Of a DNA stretch of 64,000 nt, positions 42,636 through 55,424 are shown piece by piece. The stretch covers positions 1-64,000 of the forward strand of contig NZ_FQZT01000014.1 in assembly GCF_900142125.1 (NCBI RefSeq). The letters are read 5' to 3'. The stretch comes from Malonomonas rubra DSM 5091 (GTDB lineage: Bacteria; Desulfobacterota; Desulfuromonadia; Desulfuromonadales; Geopsychrobacteraceae). The notes under the pieces are model-generated. The model saw only the letters and a list, made by a program, of their open reading frames with translations, did not search any database and was not told where the DNA came from. Position numbers and translations under genes: made by a program. Position 1 is the first letter of the stretch. Every line of letters begins with the position of its first letter.

Positions 42636-43209
42636 GTTGCTGCGCTCCTTCATTGCCATCCCCTTACCGGAGCAGACGCGTCGACGCATCGGCAAACTGC
42701 AACAGCAACTCCGTGCCCTGCAACCGCTTCTGAAAACACCCCGCAGTGAAAACCTGCACCTGACCTTGAATTTTCTTGGCGACCTGACACCGGAGCAGCT
42801 TGCGGAAATCGGTCAGCATGTGCTATCGATAGGACAAAAGAAAGAGATCTTTAATGTCTTACTGAAGGGTCTCGGTTTCTTCCCGAATGCTAAACGGCCA
42901 CGCATCCTCTGGCTGGGGGTCGAACCTGAAGCAGAGCTGATCGCCCTGCAGGAAGAATTGAGCAAGCAACTGCTGAGTGCAGGCCTGGAGATCGAGCAGC
43001 GTCGCTATCGGCCACACCTGACGATCGGCCGCTTTCGTCAGCCACCGCCAACAACGGAAGCCTTGTGCCCTTTTCTGTCACAAAGCTGCGGCAGTATGAA
43101 AATTGACAGAATGATCCTGTATACTAGCAAGCTGACTCCGAAAGGTGCCATCCACAGGGCACAAACGACAGCAGTCTTCAAACAACAGACAACGCATTCA
43201 TTCGAATAG
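42628..43209 (+). CDS. thpR: RNA 2',3'-cyclic phosphodiesterase ThpR
   Basis: A 193-residue 2H phosphoesterase. Both HxTx catalytic motifs are present, H44-L-T46 (ENLHLTLNFLG) and H130-L-T132 (RPHLTIGRF). The family opens RNA 2',3'-cyclic phosphates and was first known as a tRNA 2'-5' ligase. It overlaps the kinase gene upstream by eight bases and precedes recA, as in many related genomes. Confidence 0.93.
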   Translation: MTELLRSFIAIPLPEQTRRRIGKLQQQLRALQPLLKTPRSENLHLTLNFLGDLTPEQLAEIGQHVLSIGQKKEIFNVLLKGLGFFPNAKRPRILWLGVEPEAELIALQEELSKQLLSAGLEIEQRRYRPHLTIGRFRQPPPTTEALCPFLSQSCGSMKIDRMILYTSKLTPKGAIHRAQTTAVFKQQTTHSFE

Positions 43210-43219
43210 AATTTATTCG
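43203..43219 (+). promoter_or_regulatory. Palindrome before recA
   Basis: CGAATA and TATTCG flank five bases (gaatt), giving a perfect 17-base palindrome that overlaps the thpR stop and ends 16 bases before the recA ATG. It does not look like the E. coli SOS box. It could be an operator or a small hairpin near the ribosome binding site AAGGGAG. Confidence 0.4.
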
Positions 43220-43235
43220 CCAAGGGAGATAAAAA

Positions 43236-44267
43236 ATGGCAGACGAAAACAAGAACCGCGCTCTTGAACTGGCCATGGGCCAGATTGAAAAACAGTTCGG
43301 CAAGGGCAGCATCATGCGCCTCGGTTCCGATTACCAGATGCCCTCGATCGAATATATCCCAACCGGCGCCCTGAGCCTCGACCTCGCCCTCGGTCTCGGC
43401 GGTGTGCCGAAGGGGCGGATCATCGAAATCTTCGGTCCGGAATCATCCGGCAAAACCACCCTCGCCCTGCACATCGTCGCCGAAGTGCAGAAGCAAGGGG
43501 GTATCGCTGCTTTTGTCGACGCCGAGCACGCCCTCGACATTCAGTACGCCGGCCACCTCGGCGTAAAGGCGGACGACCTGCTGGTCAGCCAACCGGACAC
43601 CGGTGAGCAGGCGCTGGAAATCACCGAGATGCTGGTCCGCAGTGGCGCCATCGACGTGCTGGTGGTCGACTCGGTTGCGGCACTGACACCACGTGCCGAA
43701 ATTGAAGGCGAGATGGGCGATTCGCATATGGGCCTGCAGGCGCGACTGATGTCGCAGGCGCTGCGTAAACTGACCGCGACCGTTGCCAAGTCGAACTGCT
43801 GTATTATTTTCATCAACCAGATCCGCATGAAAATCGGCGTCATGTTCGGCAACCCGGAGACCACCACCGGTGGTAATGCGCTGAAATTCTACTCTTCAGT
43901 ACGGATGGACATCCGCCGTATCGCATCGCTGAAAAACGGTCAGGATGTCATCGGCGGGCGCACCCGGGTCAAAGTGGTAAAAAATAAAGTGGCCCCACCA
44001 TTCAAGCAGGCAGAATTTGATATTATGTATGGTACCGGCATTTCCCGCGAGGGAGATATCCTCGATCTCGGCGTCGATAACGACATCGTCGAGAAGAGCG
44101 GCTCCTGGTTTTCTTACGCCGGCACCCGCATCGGCCAGGGCCGGGAGAACGTCAAGCAGTACCTGAAAGAGAACCCGGAAATCGCCGATGAAATCGAAGG
44201 CAAGCTCCGCGAAATGTACGGGCTGGGCGGCGAGCCGGTCGCTGCAACGGAAGAAGAAAACAACTAA
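43236..44267 (+). CDS. recA: Recombinase RecA
   Basis: A 343-residue RecA, the ATP-driven strand-exchange protein of homologous recombination and co-protease of the SOS response. The Walker A motif GPESSGKTT lies at 67-75, and [20 protein letters not shown], the L2 loop region [17 protein letters not shown] and the C-terminal regulatory acidic end (VAATEEENN) are all present. Length is normal. pilT follows after 29 bases and recX after that. Confidence 0.97.
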   Translation: MADENKNRALELAMGQIEKQFGKGSIMRLGSDYQMPSIEYIPTGALSLDLALGLGGVPKGRIIEIFGPESSGKTTLALHIVAEVQKQGGIAAFVDAEHALDIQYAGHLGVKADDLLVSQPDTGEQALEITEMLVRSGAIDVLVVDSVAALTPRAEIEGEMGDSHMGLQARLMSQALRKLTATVAKSNCCIIFINQIRMKIGVMFGNPETTTGGNALKFYSSVRMDIRRIASLKNGQDVIGGRTRVKVVKNKVAPPFKQAEFDIMYGTGISREGDILDLGVDNDIVEKSGSWFSYAGTRIGQGRENVKQYLKENPEIADEIEGKLREMYGLGGEPVAATEEENN

Positions 44268-44296
44268 TTGGTAAGTAAACCGCCAGGAAAGAAACT

Positions 44297-45502
44297 ATGG
44301 AACTGAATGACATTCTTGCAATGGCTCTAAAAGCCCAAACGTCGGACGTTCATCTTAAAGCGGGTCTGCCGCCGGTATTTCGTGTTGACGGCAACCTGCG
44401 TCCACTGCCAAAAGCGCCACGGCTGACTGCGGAGTCGGTCAGCGAAATGTGCAAAAGCATCATGAACGATAAGCAGCGACGCACTTTTGAAGAGCACAAC
44501 GAAGTCGACCTCGCTTACGGCGTTCCCGGACTGGGTCGTTTTCGCGTCAATGTCTTTTCCCAACGCAATACGGTTTCGGCGGTTTTTCGCGCGATCCCCT
44601 ACAAGATTGCCACGCTTGACGAGTTGCTGATGCCGGAAGTGCTGAAGAAAATCGCCGCCGAACAGCGCGGGCTGGTACTGGTGACCGGCGCTACCGGAAC
44701 CGGTAAATCAACCACGTTGGCGGCAATGATCGACCACATCAACAGCACCAGAACCGCCCACATCGTCACTATTGAAGACCCGATAGAATACCTCCACCGC
44801 GACCGTAAATGTATCATCAACCAGCGCGAAGTCGGCTTTGATACCGAAGGCTTTGCCCCGGCGCTGAAGAGCGCCCTGCGGCAGGACCCGGACGTCATCC
44901 TGGTTGGTGAGATGCGTGACGTTGAAACCGCCGAGACGGCCCTGGCCGCTGCCGAAACCGGGCACCTGGTTCTGTCGACCCTGCACACCATCGACGCCCC
45001 GGAAACCATCACCCGGATCATTTCCATGTTCCCGCCACACCAACAACGTCACATCCGCCTGCAGCTCTCCGGCGTCCTTAAAGGCGTTGTCTCCCAGCGC
45101 CTGATCCCTCGCGCTGAAGGCAAAGGGCGGGTCGCAGCGGTCGAGGTCATGGTTTCTACCGCGCGCGTTCGTGATTTGATTGACGACCGGGAGAAAACCA
45201 ACCAACTTAAGGATGCAATCGCCAAGGGCTACACCACCTACGGCATGCAGACCTTTGACCAGGCGCTGATGACATTGGTCAAAAAAGAGGCCATCACCTT
45301 CGATGAGGCACTGCGCCAAAGCTCCAACCCGGATGACTTCAAGCTCAAGTTCTCCGGCATCGACTCCACCTCCGACACCTCCTGGAGTGATTTCGAGCAG
45401 GGCAAAAAGCTGGAAGAGGAAGTGCTGACCTCCGAAGAAAAAGAAGAGGAAGAGGACACCGGACTGGACGAGGATGGCAACATCAAACTCGAAAGATTCT
45501 GA
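44297..45502 (+). CDS. pilT: Type IV pilus retraction ATPase PilT
   Basis: A 401-residue PilT-type ATPase that pulls back type IV pili for twitching and DNA uptake. The Walker A GATGTGKSTTL, the Asp box TIEDPIEYLH, the Walker B VILVGEMRDVETAETAL and the His box STLHTIDAPETI are in order. It is about 40 residues longer than most PilT proteins because of an acidic tail (EEEVLTSEEKEEEEDTGLDED), whose end overlaps recX. It is one of the multiple PilT copies expected in this group. Confidence 0.93.
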   Translation: MELNDILAMALKAQTSDVHLKAGLPPVFRVDGNLRPLPKAPRLTAESVSEMCKSIMNDKQRRTFEEHNEVDLAYGVPGLGRFRVNVFSQRNTVSAVFRAIPYKIATLDELLMPEVLKKIAAEQRGLVLVTGATGTGKSTTLAAMIDHINSTRTAHIVTIEDPIEYLHRDRKCIINQREVGFDTEGFAPALKSALRQDPDVILVGEMRDVETAETALAAAETGHLVLSTLHTIDAPETITRIISMFPPHQQRHIRLQLSGVLKGVVSQRLIPRAEGKGRVAAVEVMVSTARVRDLIDDREKTNQLKDAIAKGYTTYGMQTFDQALMTLVKKEAITFDEALRQSSNPDDFKLKFSGIDSTSDTSWSDFEQGKKLEEEVLTSEEKEEEEDTGLDEDGNIKLERF

Positions 45503-45950
45503 TATCTTCGCAACCGCCCTGCGGTTGCTGACCGGACGGGATCGCAGTGAAGCCGAGCTGACCGCAAAACTGAAACAGCTCGGCTTTTCAGCGTCTGCTA
45601 TCGACGGTTGCCTGGAAAAATGCCGCGAGTACAACTACCTGAACGATGAAAGGTACGCGACAGAGCGTGCCCGCGCATTGATGCGCAGTGGCAAAGGAGT
45701 CGGCAGGAAAGTGCTGCTCGATTTGCGACGTCGGGGTATCGACGATGCGACAGCCGAACAGGCACTGGAAAAAATCGGGCAGGAGTTCGAAACCGATCAG
45801 CTACTGCGGCAGCAACTGGAGCGAAAGTTTCCCGGCTTCGATTATCAAGCAGCGAATGAAAAACAGCGGCGCCGGGTGGTCAGTTATTTCCAGCGACGCG
45901 GGTTTGGTTTGGGGGAAATATTTCAGGTAATTAAGAAGGTACCAAAATAA
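45474..45950 (+). CDS. recX: Regulatory protein RecX
   Basis: A 158-residue RecX that binds and restrains RecA filaments. Three RecX-type helical repeats are visible, with LTGRDRSEAELTAKLKQLGF, YLNDERYATERARALMRSGKGVGRKVLLDLRRRGI and the C-terminal FQRRGFGLGEIFQVI. The start ATG at 45474 lies inside pilT, giving a 29-base overlap; its ribosome binding site is weak and very close. It sits two genes after recA instead of directly after it. Confidence 0.9.
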   Translation: MATSNSKDSDIFATALRLLTGRDRSEAELTAKLKQLGFSASAIDGCLEKCREYNYLNDERYATERARALMRSGKGVGRKVLLDLRRRGIDDATAEQALEKIGQEFETDQLLRQQLERKFPGFDYQAANEKQRRRVVSYFQRRGFGLGEIFQVIKKVPK

Positions 45951-47201
45951 TCAGAAGGTCTTCAAGCCCCTGAATGAGGAACCGTGGTAATGACATTCAA
46001 TACAGGGCCTAATATTTCCATCTCTGGTGCTACCGATATGGCAATCGCTACAACTATAATCTCCATCATCTTTAACGCGGTGATGCAAATTTCTCAAATC
46101 ACTTGCAACCGCGTGACAACGTGAGCAAACGTTATCCCAATTACTGGATCCAGACGGCAAACTGACCGAACCGGCATTGATACTCGTACGAATCAGATAA
46201 GCGTTACTCGACCCATGCGGCTCGTGACAATCCATACAGGACAGGACATAGCTTCCCAGATTGGAATCGGAATAGGGCGATTGCATCTCTGTCTCTGACC
46301 CACTACCACCCCAACCCGAATACGAACTCGAATCGTCAGACGCAGTATCCTCCCCATGCACTTCCAGCGACCAATTGAACGTCCGTAAGTTTCGCCCCAA
46401 CTCGGTGCTATAAATAACATTTGTCGAATTGTGACAATCGGTACAGAAAGCATTGTAATTCGGGGTTTTTCCAGCCTGCGTGGTTGCCGATGTTGACAGG
46501 CCGTCCGGTTCCAGCAGCGTACTACTGCCATCGTAAAGCGGCGGCTGGTAACCGGTTCCGTAACTCGTCATCAGCTCGGTTGTGCCATTGTCATCGCCCC
46601 AAAGATTTTCATGATCGGAAGGTTTCGACATGACAGTTTCCGTCGGGTCGCCGGTTGAGCGTTTATTCGCTTTAGCCAAGTGGGCGTTATGGCAACCGCT
46701 GCAGGGATTGTACAGGGCTGAGAAATTGGAAAAGCTCTTGGTCCCCCGACTGCCGGTTATGTATTGCTGAATATCGTAAAGGTTGTGATAGGAACTCTGG
46801 TTGAACGCATCCATGATGCTGTCAGATTCAGCCGTCGCCCCACCGAAGGTCGCACTGTAGTTATTGTTGGTAATTCCGCCACTTTGGCTCGAAGCATCCT
46901 GATGGCACTGAAAGCAGGCGTTATCAGCAGCGGTGTAAGGATTGGTCATCTTGCCACTAAAATTGGTCGCGAACAACAGCCCAGACTTGGCCGCTTCATG
47001 CTGCTCATGGCAGTGCCCGCAATTCCCCTGCGCGTAAGTCGATGGCATGCTGCTTCGCAATACACCGTAACCGGGATCGCCATGCGCAGAGTCAGAATAG
47101 TTAGCAGTGTTCCCTGCGGAAGGCACAAAGAGGAGCAGACAGCAACAGATCGACCACAGAAATATATGACCCAATGTTCCTACAGTGATATTTTTGCCCA
47201 T
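45951..47201 (-). CDS. Octaheme c-type cytochrome, exported
   Basis: A 416-residue exported protein with eight CxxCH heme-c sites: CGHCH, CFQCH, CSGCH, CTDCH, CMDCH, CSRCH, CSDCH and CIECH. A signal peptide begins at the ATG at 47201, which has GAGGGG upstream; an in-frame start at 47225 is less likely. The Ser-, Asn- and Gly-rich linkers are like those of outer-surface multiheme cytochromes of metal-reducing bacteria. The role is probably electron transfer outside the inner membrane. Its last base adjoins the last base of recX. Confidence 0.9.
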   Translation of the reverse strand: MGKNITVGTLGHIFLWSICCCLLLFVPSAGNTANYSDSAHGDPGYGVLRSSMPSTYAQGNCGHCHEQHEAAKSGLLFATNFSGKMTNPYTAADNACFQCHQDASSQSGGITNNNYSATFGGATAESDSIMDAFNQSSYHNLYDIQQYITGSRGTKSFSNFSALYNPCSGCHNAHLAKANKRSTGDPTETVMSKPSDHENLWGDDNGTTELMTSYGTGYQPPLYDGSSTLLEPDGLSTSATTQAGKTPNYNAFCTDCHNSTNVIYSTELGRNLRTFNWSLEVHGEDTASDDSSSYSGWGGSGSETEMQSPYSDSNLGSYVLSCMDCHEPHGSSNAYLIRTSINAGSVSLPSGSSNWDNVCSRCHAVASDLRNLHHRVKDDGDYSCSDCHIGSTRDGNIRPCIECHYHGSSFRGLKTF

Positions 47202-47430
47202 TTTCCCCTCTGCCGAAACGCACAAATCTTATTAATAATTCCTAAAATATACGCCGAAATAAAATTCCATGTCAAAAATTTCTTTTCCTCTTCTTCGTCA
47301 TACTTAACAACCTAGCTGACAAAGCCCTTTTCAATCCAGCCGACTTGGATTATTATCGCTGATTCAATCCTGCTAAATTCAATGGTTAGCCCATTTAATA
47401 TTGAAATAACGATCGAGAAAGGCTGTACAA
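47202..47430. other. 229-base divergent intergenic region
   Basis: The gap between the cytochrome gene (minus) and alaS (plus) is AT-rich and must hold both promoters. A c-di-GMP (GEMM) riboswitch core was looked for on the cytochrome side and not seen. No other structure was recognised. Confidence 0.5.
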
Positions 47431-50073
47431 ATGATCACCGGTAATGAAATCCGCGCCCGTTTCCTGAAATTTTTCGAAGAGCGGGAGCACCGCGTTGTTT
47501 CCTCCTCTTCGCTGGTTCCGCACAACGATCCAACCCTGCTGTTCACCAACGCCGGGATGAACCAGTTCAAGGATTGCTTCCTCGGCGCAGAGAAGCGTGA
47601 TTATGTCCGCGCCACCACCTCGCAGAAGTGTGTTCGTGCTGGCGGTAAGCACAACGACCTGGAAAACGTCGGTCGCACCGCCCGCCACCACACCTTCTTC
47701 GAGATGCTCGGCAACTTCTCTTTCGGCGATTATTTCAAAAAAGAAGCGATTGCGTACGCCTGGGAATTTCTGACCAAGGACATGGGTCTCGATATCGACA
47801 AGCTTTACGTTTCGGTTTACACCACTGACGACGAAGCGGCCGATATCTGGCACAAGCAGGAAGGCGTCCCGCGTGAGCGAATCTTCCGTTTCGAGGAGGA
47901 CAACTTCTGGTCGATGGGTGACACCGGGCCCTGCGGCCCCTGCTCTGAGATTTTCTACGACAACGGCCCGGAAGTCGGCTGTGATTCGCCCGACTGCACC
48001 GTCGGCTGCGATTGCGACCGCTACATGGAGATCTGGAACAACGTCTTCATGCAGTTCGACCGGCAACCGGACGGCGAGCTGGTACCGCTACCGAAACCGG
48101 CGGTCGATACCGGCATGGGACTGGAGCGCTTGGCGACCGTTATGCAGAAGGTGCAGTCAAACTACGATACCGACCTGCTGCGTGACATCATCGCCTACAT
48201 CGAAAAACTCTCCGGCAAAACCTACGGTGACAACGACGAGAATGACGTCTCGATGCGGGTCATGGCCGACCACAGTCGCGCTACCGCTTACCTGATCGCC
48301 GACGGCGTGCTGCCTTCCAACGAAGGTCGCGGCTACGTGCTGCGCCGCATCATGCGCCGGGCGATGCGTCACGCCAAGATGCTCGGTTTTGAAGATCCGG
48401 TGCTGTTCAAAACAGCGACCTTCGTCCTCGAATTTATGAACAAGGCCTATCCAAGCGAAGCCGCGCGTAAAGACTTTGTCGCCAAAGTGGTACAGAACGA
48501 AGAAGAACGCTTCATTGCCACGCTCGGCAACGGCCTGCGCATTCTGCAGGAAGAGATCGCGGCACTGGAAAAAACCGGTCAGAAGGTCATTCCGGGAGAA
48601 ACCGTTTTCAAACTCTATGACACCTATGGCTTCCCCGTCGACCTGACTGCCGATATCGTTGAAAAGGATGGCTTTGAGCTTGACGAAGCCGGCTTCGAAA
48701 CCTGCATGGAAGCTCAGCGTGCAAAAGCGCGCGAGCACTGGAAAGGTTCGGGCGAAGAAGCCGTTTCAGCGATTTACAAGAAACTGGTCGATGAGGGCAT
48801 CAAAACCACTTTCAGCGGCTACGAAAAAACTGAAGACAAAGGCGCCGTACTGGCGCTGATCAAAGATGGCGTACTGGTCGATGAAGCCGTCTGTGGTGAA
48901 ACCGTCGAAGTCATCACTGCCGTCACTCCCTGTTACGGCGAGTCGGGTGGCCAGGTCGGCGACACCGGGAACATCAGTACCGCGGATGCGTCCCTGCGCA
49001 TCATCGACACCAAGAAACCGCTGGAAAACCTTTTCAGCCATGTCTGCGAAGTGGTCACCGGTTCGGTGCAAAAAGGTGCCGAGGCAACGATCAGTGTCGA
49101 CGCCGAACGCCGCCAGAAGATCGTCCTTAACCACACCGCCACCCACCTGCTGCAGGCCGCGATGCAGAAGATCCTTGGCGACCACATCAAGCAGGCGGGC
49201 TCGCTAGTTACCCCGGATCGACTGCGTTTCGACTTCACCCATTTCTCGCCGGTCACGACCGAGGAAATCATCAAGATCGAGGAAGAGGTCAACAAGCAGA
49301 TTCGCGTCAACGCAGCAGTCAAATCGGATGTGATGGCGGCCGATACTGCTGAGCAGGCCGGTGCCATGGCGCTGTTCGGCGAAAAATATGGCGACGAGGT
49401 CCGCGTTATCAGCGTCGGCGACTACAGCATGGAACTGTGCGGCGGCACCCACGCCAGTGCAGCCGGCGACATCGGCCTGTTCCGCATTCTGTCCGAAGGC
49501 GGCATCGCTGCCGGTGTCCGCCGGATCGAAGCGGTCACAGGCGATGGTGCACTGGCCCAGGTTCACCAGCAACAGCAGGCCCTGCAACGTTTGGCCAACC
49601 TGGTCAAGGCAGAGCCGGCCCAGCTGGAAACCCGGCTGCAGAAGCTTCTCGAGCAGCAGAAAGAGCTGGAAAAAGAGGTCGAGCAGCTGCAAGCCAAGGC
49701 CAACGCCGACAAAAGTGGCGAGCTGGTCAATCAAACACAGGATGTTGCCGGGGTCAAACTGCTGGCAGTCAAGGTCGACGGCGTTGACGGCAAAGGCCTG
49801 CGCGAGTTCTCCGACCAGCTGCGCGACAAGCTCGGTTCCGGCGTGCTGGTGCTGACATCGACCGAAGGCGGCAAGGTCGCCCTGCTGGTTGCCGTCACCA
49901 AGGACCTAACCAGCAAAGTCAAAGCAGGGGACCTGATCAAACCGCTGGCTGCCATTGTCGGTGGTCGCGGTGGCGGCAAACCGGAACTGGCTCAGGCAGG
50001 CGGTGCCGATGTCGATAAGGTCGAAGCTCTGTTGCAGGCCGCACCGGAGCAGCTGAAAGAGCTGCTGGGCTAA
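47431..50073 (+). CDS. alaS: Alanyl-tRNA synthetase
   Basis: An 880-residue AlaRS with all parts: the catalytic core ([45 protein letters not shown]), the tRNA-binding helical part, the editing domain with [12 protein letters not shown] and [13 protein letters not shown], and the C-terminal oligomerisation part with a coiled coil ([21 protein letters not shown]). It charges tRNA-Ala. Length is normal. It sits before the REC-kinase gene. Confidence 0.97.
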   Translation: MITGNEIRARFLKFFEEREHRVVSSSSLVPHNDPTLLFTNAGMNQFKDCFLGAEKRDYVRATTSQKCVRAGGKHNDLENVGRTARHHTFFEMLGNFSFGDYFKKEAIAYAWEFLTKDMGLDIDKLYVSVYTTDDEAADIWHKQEGVPRERIFRFEEDNFWSMGDTGPCGPCSEIFYDNGPEVGCDSPDCTVGCDCDRYMEIWNNVFMQFDRQPDGELVPLPKPAVDTGMGLERLATVMQKVQSNYDTDLLRDIIAYIEKLSGKTYGDNDENDVSMRVMADHSRATAYLIADGVLPSNEGRGYVLRRIMRRAMRHAKMLGFEDPVLFKTATFVLEFMNKAYPSEAARKDFVAKVVQNEEERFIATLGNGLRILQEEIAALEKTGQKVIPGETVFKLYDTYGFPVDLTADIVEKDGFELDEAGFETCMEAQRAKAREHWKGSGEEAVSAIYKKLVDEGIKTTFSGYEKTEDKGAVLALIKDGVLVDEAVCGETVEVITAVTPCYGESGGQVGDTGNISTADASLRIIDTKKPLENLFSHVCEVVTGSVQKGAEATISVDAERRQKIVLNHTATHLLQAAMQKILGDHIKQAGSLVTPDRLRFDFTHFSPVTTEEIIKIEEEVNKQIRVNAAVKSDVMAADTAEQAGAMALFGEKYGDEVRVISVGDYSMELCGGTHASAAGDIGLFRILSEGGIAAGVRRIEAVTGDGALAQVHQQQQALQRLANLVKAEPAQLETRLQKLLEQQKELEKEVEQLQAKANADKSGELVNQTQDVAGVKLLAVKVDGVDGKGLREFSDQLRDKLGSGVLVLTSTEGGKVALLVAVTKDLTSKVKAGDLIKPLAAIVGGRGGGKPELAQAGGADVDKVEALLQAAPEQLKELLG

Positions 50074-50171
50074 CGCCTACAAGCAGAACTCTAGACTTCT
50101 CCTGCAGATCGGCTATATTTGTCGGAAGTCACGTTTTCTGAAAAGATCTCTTTCTGATGGAATAAACACGG

Positions 50172-51308
50172 ATGTTGCAACAAGAGCTGGTCAGCCAACC
50201 TGAATTAATTCAGGAGCAGAAAAAAAAGACCCTGCTGGTCGTCGATGATGAGCCGATCATCTGCCAGCTCTGCGCCCGTGCCCTCAACAATTTTGATGTT
50301 GTCCAGGCGGGGGATGGCCGCCAGGCCCTCAACGTGCTGGAGAAACATGACGTCGACATCATCCTCAGCGACGTGATGATGCCGAACATGAACGGGCTGG
50401 ATCTGCTGCGCACAATCAAGCGCGAGCAGCCGGACCTGGCCGTCATCCTGATGACCGGCTACACCGAAAAAGAGGTCATTCTGCAGGCACTGAAAGCGGG
50501 CGCTGATGACTTCATCAGCAAACCGATCAACCTGCTGCAATTGCGTACCACTGTCGACAAAGTGCTCGACAAAGTAGTCATGCGCAAAGAGATTGCCAAC
50601 CTGAAGCAGCTCGACAAGTTAAAGAGTGATTTCCTCGGCCTGATCTCGCACAAATTGAAAACCCCGACGACTGCGATCTCTCTGTTCGTACAGAATATCG
50701 CCGATGGCATCGGCGACCCCAACGAAGAAGGCTTCCAGAAAACCTTGTCAATGGTGCAGGCGGAAGCCCTCCACCTGGAACACCTGATCAAAGACCTGCT
50801 ATATTTCAGCAACGTTATCCTGCAGGATGGGCACATAAAGCTTGAGCAAATCGAACTTGGCAAAGTGGCGCGGCAGGTTGCAGCAGCAATGGAAATTGCC
50901 GCGGCCAACAAACAGATCGATTTCCGGATAAACATCGAGCCTCCCCTGCCGCCGGAACCGATTGTACTCGACCGCGAGCGGATCAGCTTCGCCATCCGTG
51001 CTCTGCTTGATAACGCGATCAAGTTCACCCCCGAAGGTGGCAGCATTACGTTCGAAGGCAGCCTCAACGACAACCTGGTCAAGTTACAGATCAGCGATAC
51101 CGGCTGCGGCATACCGGCAGACGAAATGCCAAAAATTTTCAACAAGTTCTACCAGGTCGACCTGGAGAATACTGGTCAGATTCGAGGCTTTGGCCTCGGC
51201 CTTTTCTATGCCCGTGAGTTCGTCCGCAACATGGGCGGAAAACTCCACCTCGACAGCAGCCCCAGCCTGGGAACCGTCGCCACAATCGAATTCCCCCTGC
51301 CGGAATAA
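50172..51308 (+). CDS. Response-regulator/histidine-kinase hybrid, soluble
   Basis: A 378-residue protein with an N-terminal receiver domain followed by a histidine kinase. The receiver has LLVVDDEP and the phosphoacceptor D67 (ILSDVMMPNMNGLDLLR) and K117 (ISKPIN). The kinase core has H160 (FLGLISHKLKTPTTAI) and an intact ATPase (RALLDNAIKF, ISDTGCGIPADEMPKIFNKFYQ, GFGLGLFYAREFV). With no output domain, it acts as a phosphorelay sensor driven by an upstream kinase. Its partner is not evident; the soluble GAF kinase at 41157 is one possible donor. Confidence 0.92.
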   Translation: MLQQELVSQPELIQEQKKKTLLVVDDEPIICQLCARALNNFDVVQAGDGRQALNVLEKHDVDIILSDVMMPNMNGLDLLRTIKREQPDLAVILMTGYTEKEVILQALKAGADDFISKPINLLQLRTTVDKVLDKVVMRKEIANLKQLDKLKSDFLGLISHKLKTPTTAISLFVQNIADGIGDPNEEGFQKTLSMVQAEALHLEHLIKDLLYFSNVILQDGHIKLEQIELGKVARQVAAAMEIAAANKQIDFRINIEPPLPPEPIVLDRERISFAIRALLDNAIKFTPEGGSITFEGSLNDNLVKLQISDTGCGIPADEMPKIFNKFYQVDLENTGQIRGFGLGLFYAREFVRNMGGKLHLDSSPSLGTVATIEFPLPE

Positions 51309-51433
51309 TTCGAGCGAACGAAAAAACTGCTATTTCCCCCGCCATTTCAGTGATCTAAAGCTTTTTTCCACCGGTCCTTTGTGCTATATTTCGTCTTTTT
51401 TTCACCCCGCAAGCTGATTTCAGGAGAATGCCG

Positions 51434-51964
51434 ATGTTCAAGGGAACAACAATCTGCTGTGTTCGTCGGGGCGACCAGGTCGCTTTGGCAGGAGATGGGC
51501 AGGTCAGCCTCGGCAACACCGTAATGAAGCACGGCGCACGCAAGATCCGCCGCCTCTACCAGGACCAGGTTCTGGCAGGGTTTGCCGGCAGTACCGCCGA
51601 TGCCTTTACCCTGTTCGAAAAATTTGAAGCCAAGCTGCAGGAATTTCGCGGCAACCTGCAACGTGCCGCCGTTGCGCTGGCCAAAGACTGGCGCACCGAC
51701 CGCGTGCTGCGCCGCCTTGAAGCTTTGCTGATCGTTGCCGACAAGGACTGCTCACTGGTGATTTCCGGTGCCGGTGATGTCATTGAACCGGATGACGGTG
51801 TCGCTGCCATTGGTTCCGGCGGAAGCTTTGCCCAGGCAGCGGCCCGAGCCATGCTGCGCCACTCGGAACACCCGGCCGAAATGATCGCTGAGGAAGCGCT
51901 GAAAATTGCCGCGGAAATCTGCATTTACACCAACGACCAGATCGCTGTTGAGGTCATCAAGTGA
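51434..51964 (+). CDS. hslV: ATP-dependent protease subunit HslV
   Basis: A 176-residue HslV, the proteasome-like peptidase of the HslUV (ClpYQ) protease. The N-terminal [23 protein letters not shown] shows the active-site threonine after a short propeptide, and [16 protein letters not shown] the C-terminal part. The ATG at 51434 has AGGAG seven bases upstream; an ATG six bases earlier is too near. Its stop overlaps the GTG start of hslU. Confidence 0.95.
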   Translation: MFKGTTICCVRRGDQVALAGDGQVSLGNTVMKHGARKIRRLYQDQVLAGFAGSTADAFTLFEKFEAKLQEFRGNLQRAAVALAKDWRTDRVLRRLEALLIVADKDCSLVISGAGDVIEPDDGVAAIGSGGSFAQAAARAMLRHSEHPAEMIAEEALKIAAEICIYTNDQIAVEVIK

Positions 51965-53292
51965 CAAACTTTACCCCGAGAGAAATCGTTTCCGAACTGG
52001 ATCGCTACATCATCGGCCAGAACGACGCCAAGCGTGCCGTTGCCGTCGCCCTGCGCAACCGCTGGCGGCGCCAGCAGGTGGAGAACGCTGACCTGCGCGA
52101 CGAGATCGTACCGAAAAATATTATCATGATTGGCCCCACTGGCGTCGGTAAAACCGAGATCGCCCGGCGCCTGGCAAAACTTGCCCAGGCTCCGTTCATC
52201 AAGGTCGAAGCGAGCAAGTTCACCGAGGTCGGTTACGTCGGCCGCGACGTCGAGAGCATGGTGCGCGACCTGCTTGAACTGGCCATCATCATGGTCAAGG
52301 AAGAGGAAGCAAAGCACCAGCACGTCAAAGCGGAAGCGAACGCCGAGGAGAAACTGCTCGACCTGCTGCTGCCGGGCGACGCCGACAATTCGCCGGACAA
52401 GCAGGAGAAGCACCAGCACACCCGCGACAAGCTGCGCAAGCTGCTGCGCATGGGTGAACTTGATGATCGCTTCGTCGAGCTGGAAACCGAATCGAGCAGC
52501 ATGCCGACGATGAATATTCTCACTCCGCAGGGCGGTGAAGACCTCGGCATGAACATGAAGGAAATGTTCGGCAACCTGTTCCCGAAAAAGACCAAGCGCA
52601 AGCGGATCAAGGTCAGCGAGGCGAGGGAAATCCTCAACCAGCAGGAAGCTGAAAAGCTGGTCGACATGGAGAAGGTCACCACCCTGGCGCGCGAGCGGAC
52701 CGAGCAGAGCGGCATTATTTTCATAGATGAGATCGACAAGATCGCCAGCCGTGAAGGCATGAGCGGCCCGGAAGTTTCCCGCGAAGGGGTGCAACGTGAC
52801 ATTCTACCGATCGTTGAGGGCAGCACCATCAACACCAAGCATGGACCGGTGAAAACTGACCACGTGCTGTTCATCGCGGCCGGCGCTTTCCACGTTTCGA
52901 AACCCTCCGACCTGATCCCGGAACTGCAGGGTCGTTTCCCGATCCGGGTCGAACTGGACAGCCTCGGCGAAGAAGAATTCTACCGCATCCTGACCGAGCC
53001 GAAGAACGCCCTCACACGGCAGTACAAAGCGCTGCTGGAAACGGAAAAAATCGACCTCGAGTTCACGGAAGAGTCGATACGCGAAATTGCCCTGATGGCC
53101 AAAACCGTCAACGACCGCACTGAGAATATTGGTGCGCGGCGGCTGCACACCATCATGGAAAAGCTGCTGGAAGAGCTCTCTTTCGACGCCCCGGAGTTGA
53201 CTGACAACAAGGTGGTGATCGATGCTGAAGAGGTCCGACGACGATTGTCAGACATCAGCAAAGACGAGGATCTGTCGAGATACATTCTTTAA
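51961..53292 (+). CDS. hslU: ATP-dependent protease ATPase subunit HslU
   Basis: A 443-residue AAA+ unfoldase that feeds proteins to HslV. The Walker [10 protein letters not shown] lies at 58-66, the Walker B is [11 protein letters not shown], and the arginine-bearing [11 protein letters not shown] and sensor-2 region [18 protein letters not shown] are present. The start GTG at 51961 overlaps the hslV stop (GTGA). It ends with the DLSRYIL C-terminal tail that docks into HslV. Confidence 0.97.
   Translation: MTNFTPREIVSELDRYIIGQNDAKRAVAVALRNRWRRQQVENADLRDEIVPKNIIMIGPTGVGKTEIARRLAKLAQAPFIKVEASKFTEVGYVGRDVESMVRDLLELAIIMVKEEEAKHQHVKAEANAEEKLLDLLLPGDADNSPDKQEKHQHTRDKLRKLLRMGELDDRFVELETESSSMPTMNILTPQGGEDLGMNMKEMFGNLFPKKTKRKRIKVSEAREILNQQEAEKLVDMEKVTTLARERTEQSGIIFIDEIDKIASREGMSGPEVSREGVQRDILPIVEGSTINTKHGPVKTDHVLFIAAGAFHVSKPSDLIPELQGRFPIRVELDSLGEEEFYRILTEPKNALTRQYKALLETEKIDLEFTEESIREIALMAKTVNDRTENIGARRLHTIMEKLLEELSFDAPELTDNKVVIDAEEVRRRLSDISKDEDLSRYIL

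Positions 53293-55420
<2,128 letters not shown>

Positions 55421-55424
<4 letters not shown>

Noticed and set aside
47202-47430. c-di-GMP (GEMM) riboswitch before the octaheme cytochrome gene
   Set aside because: Such switches are common before cytochrome genes in this group, but the conserved core was not found here.
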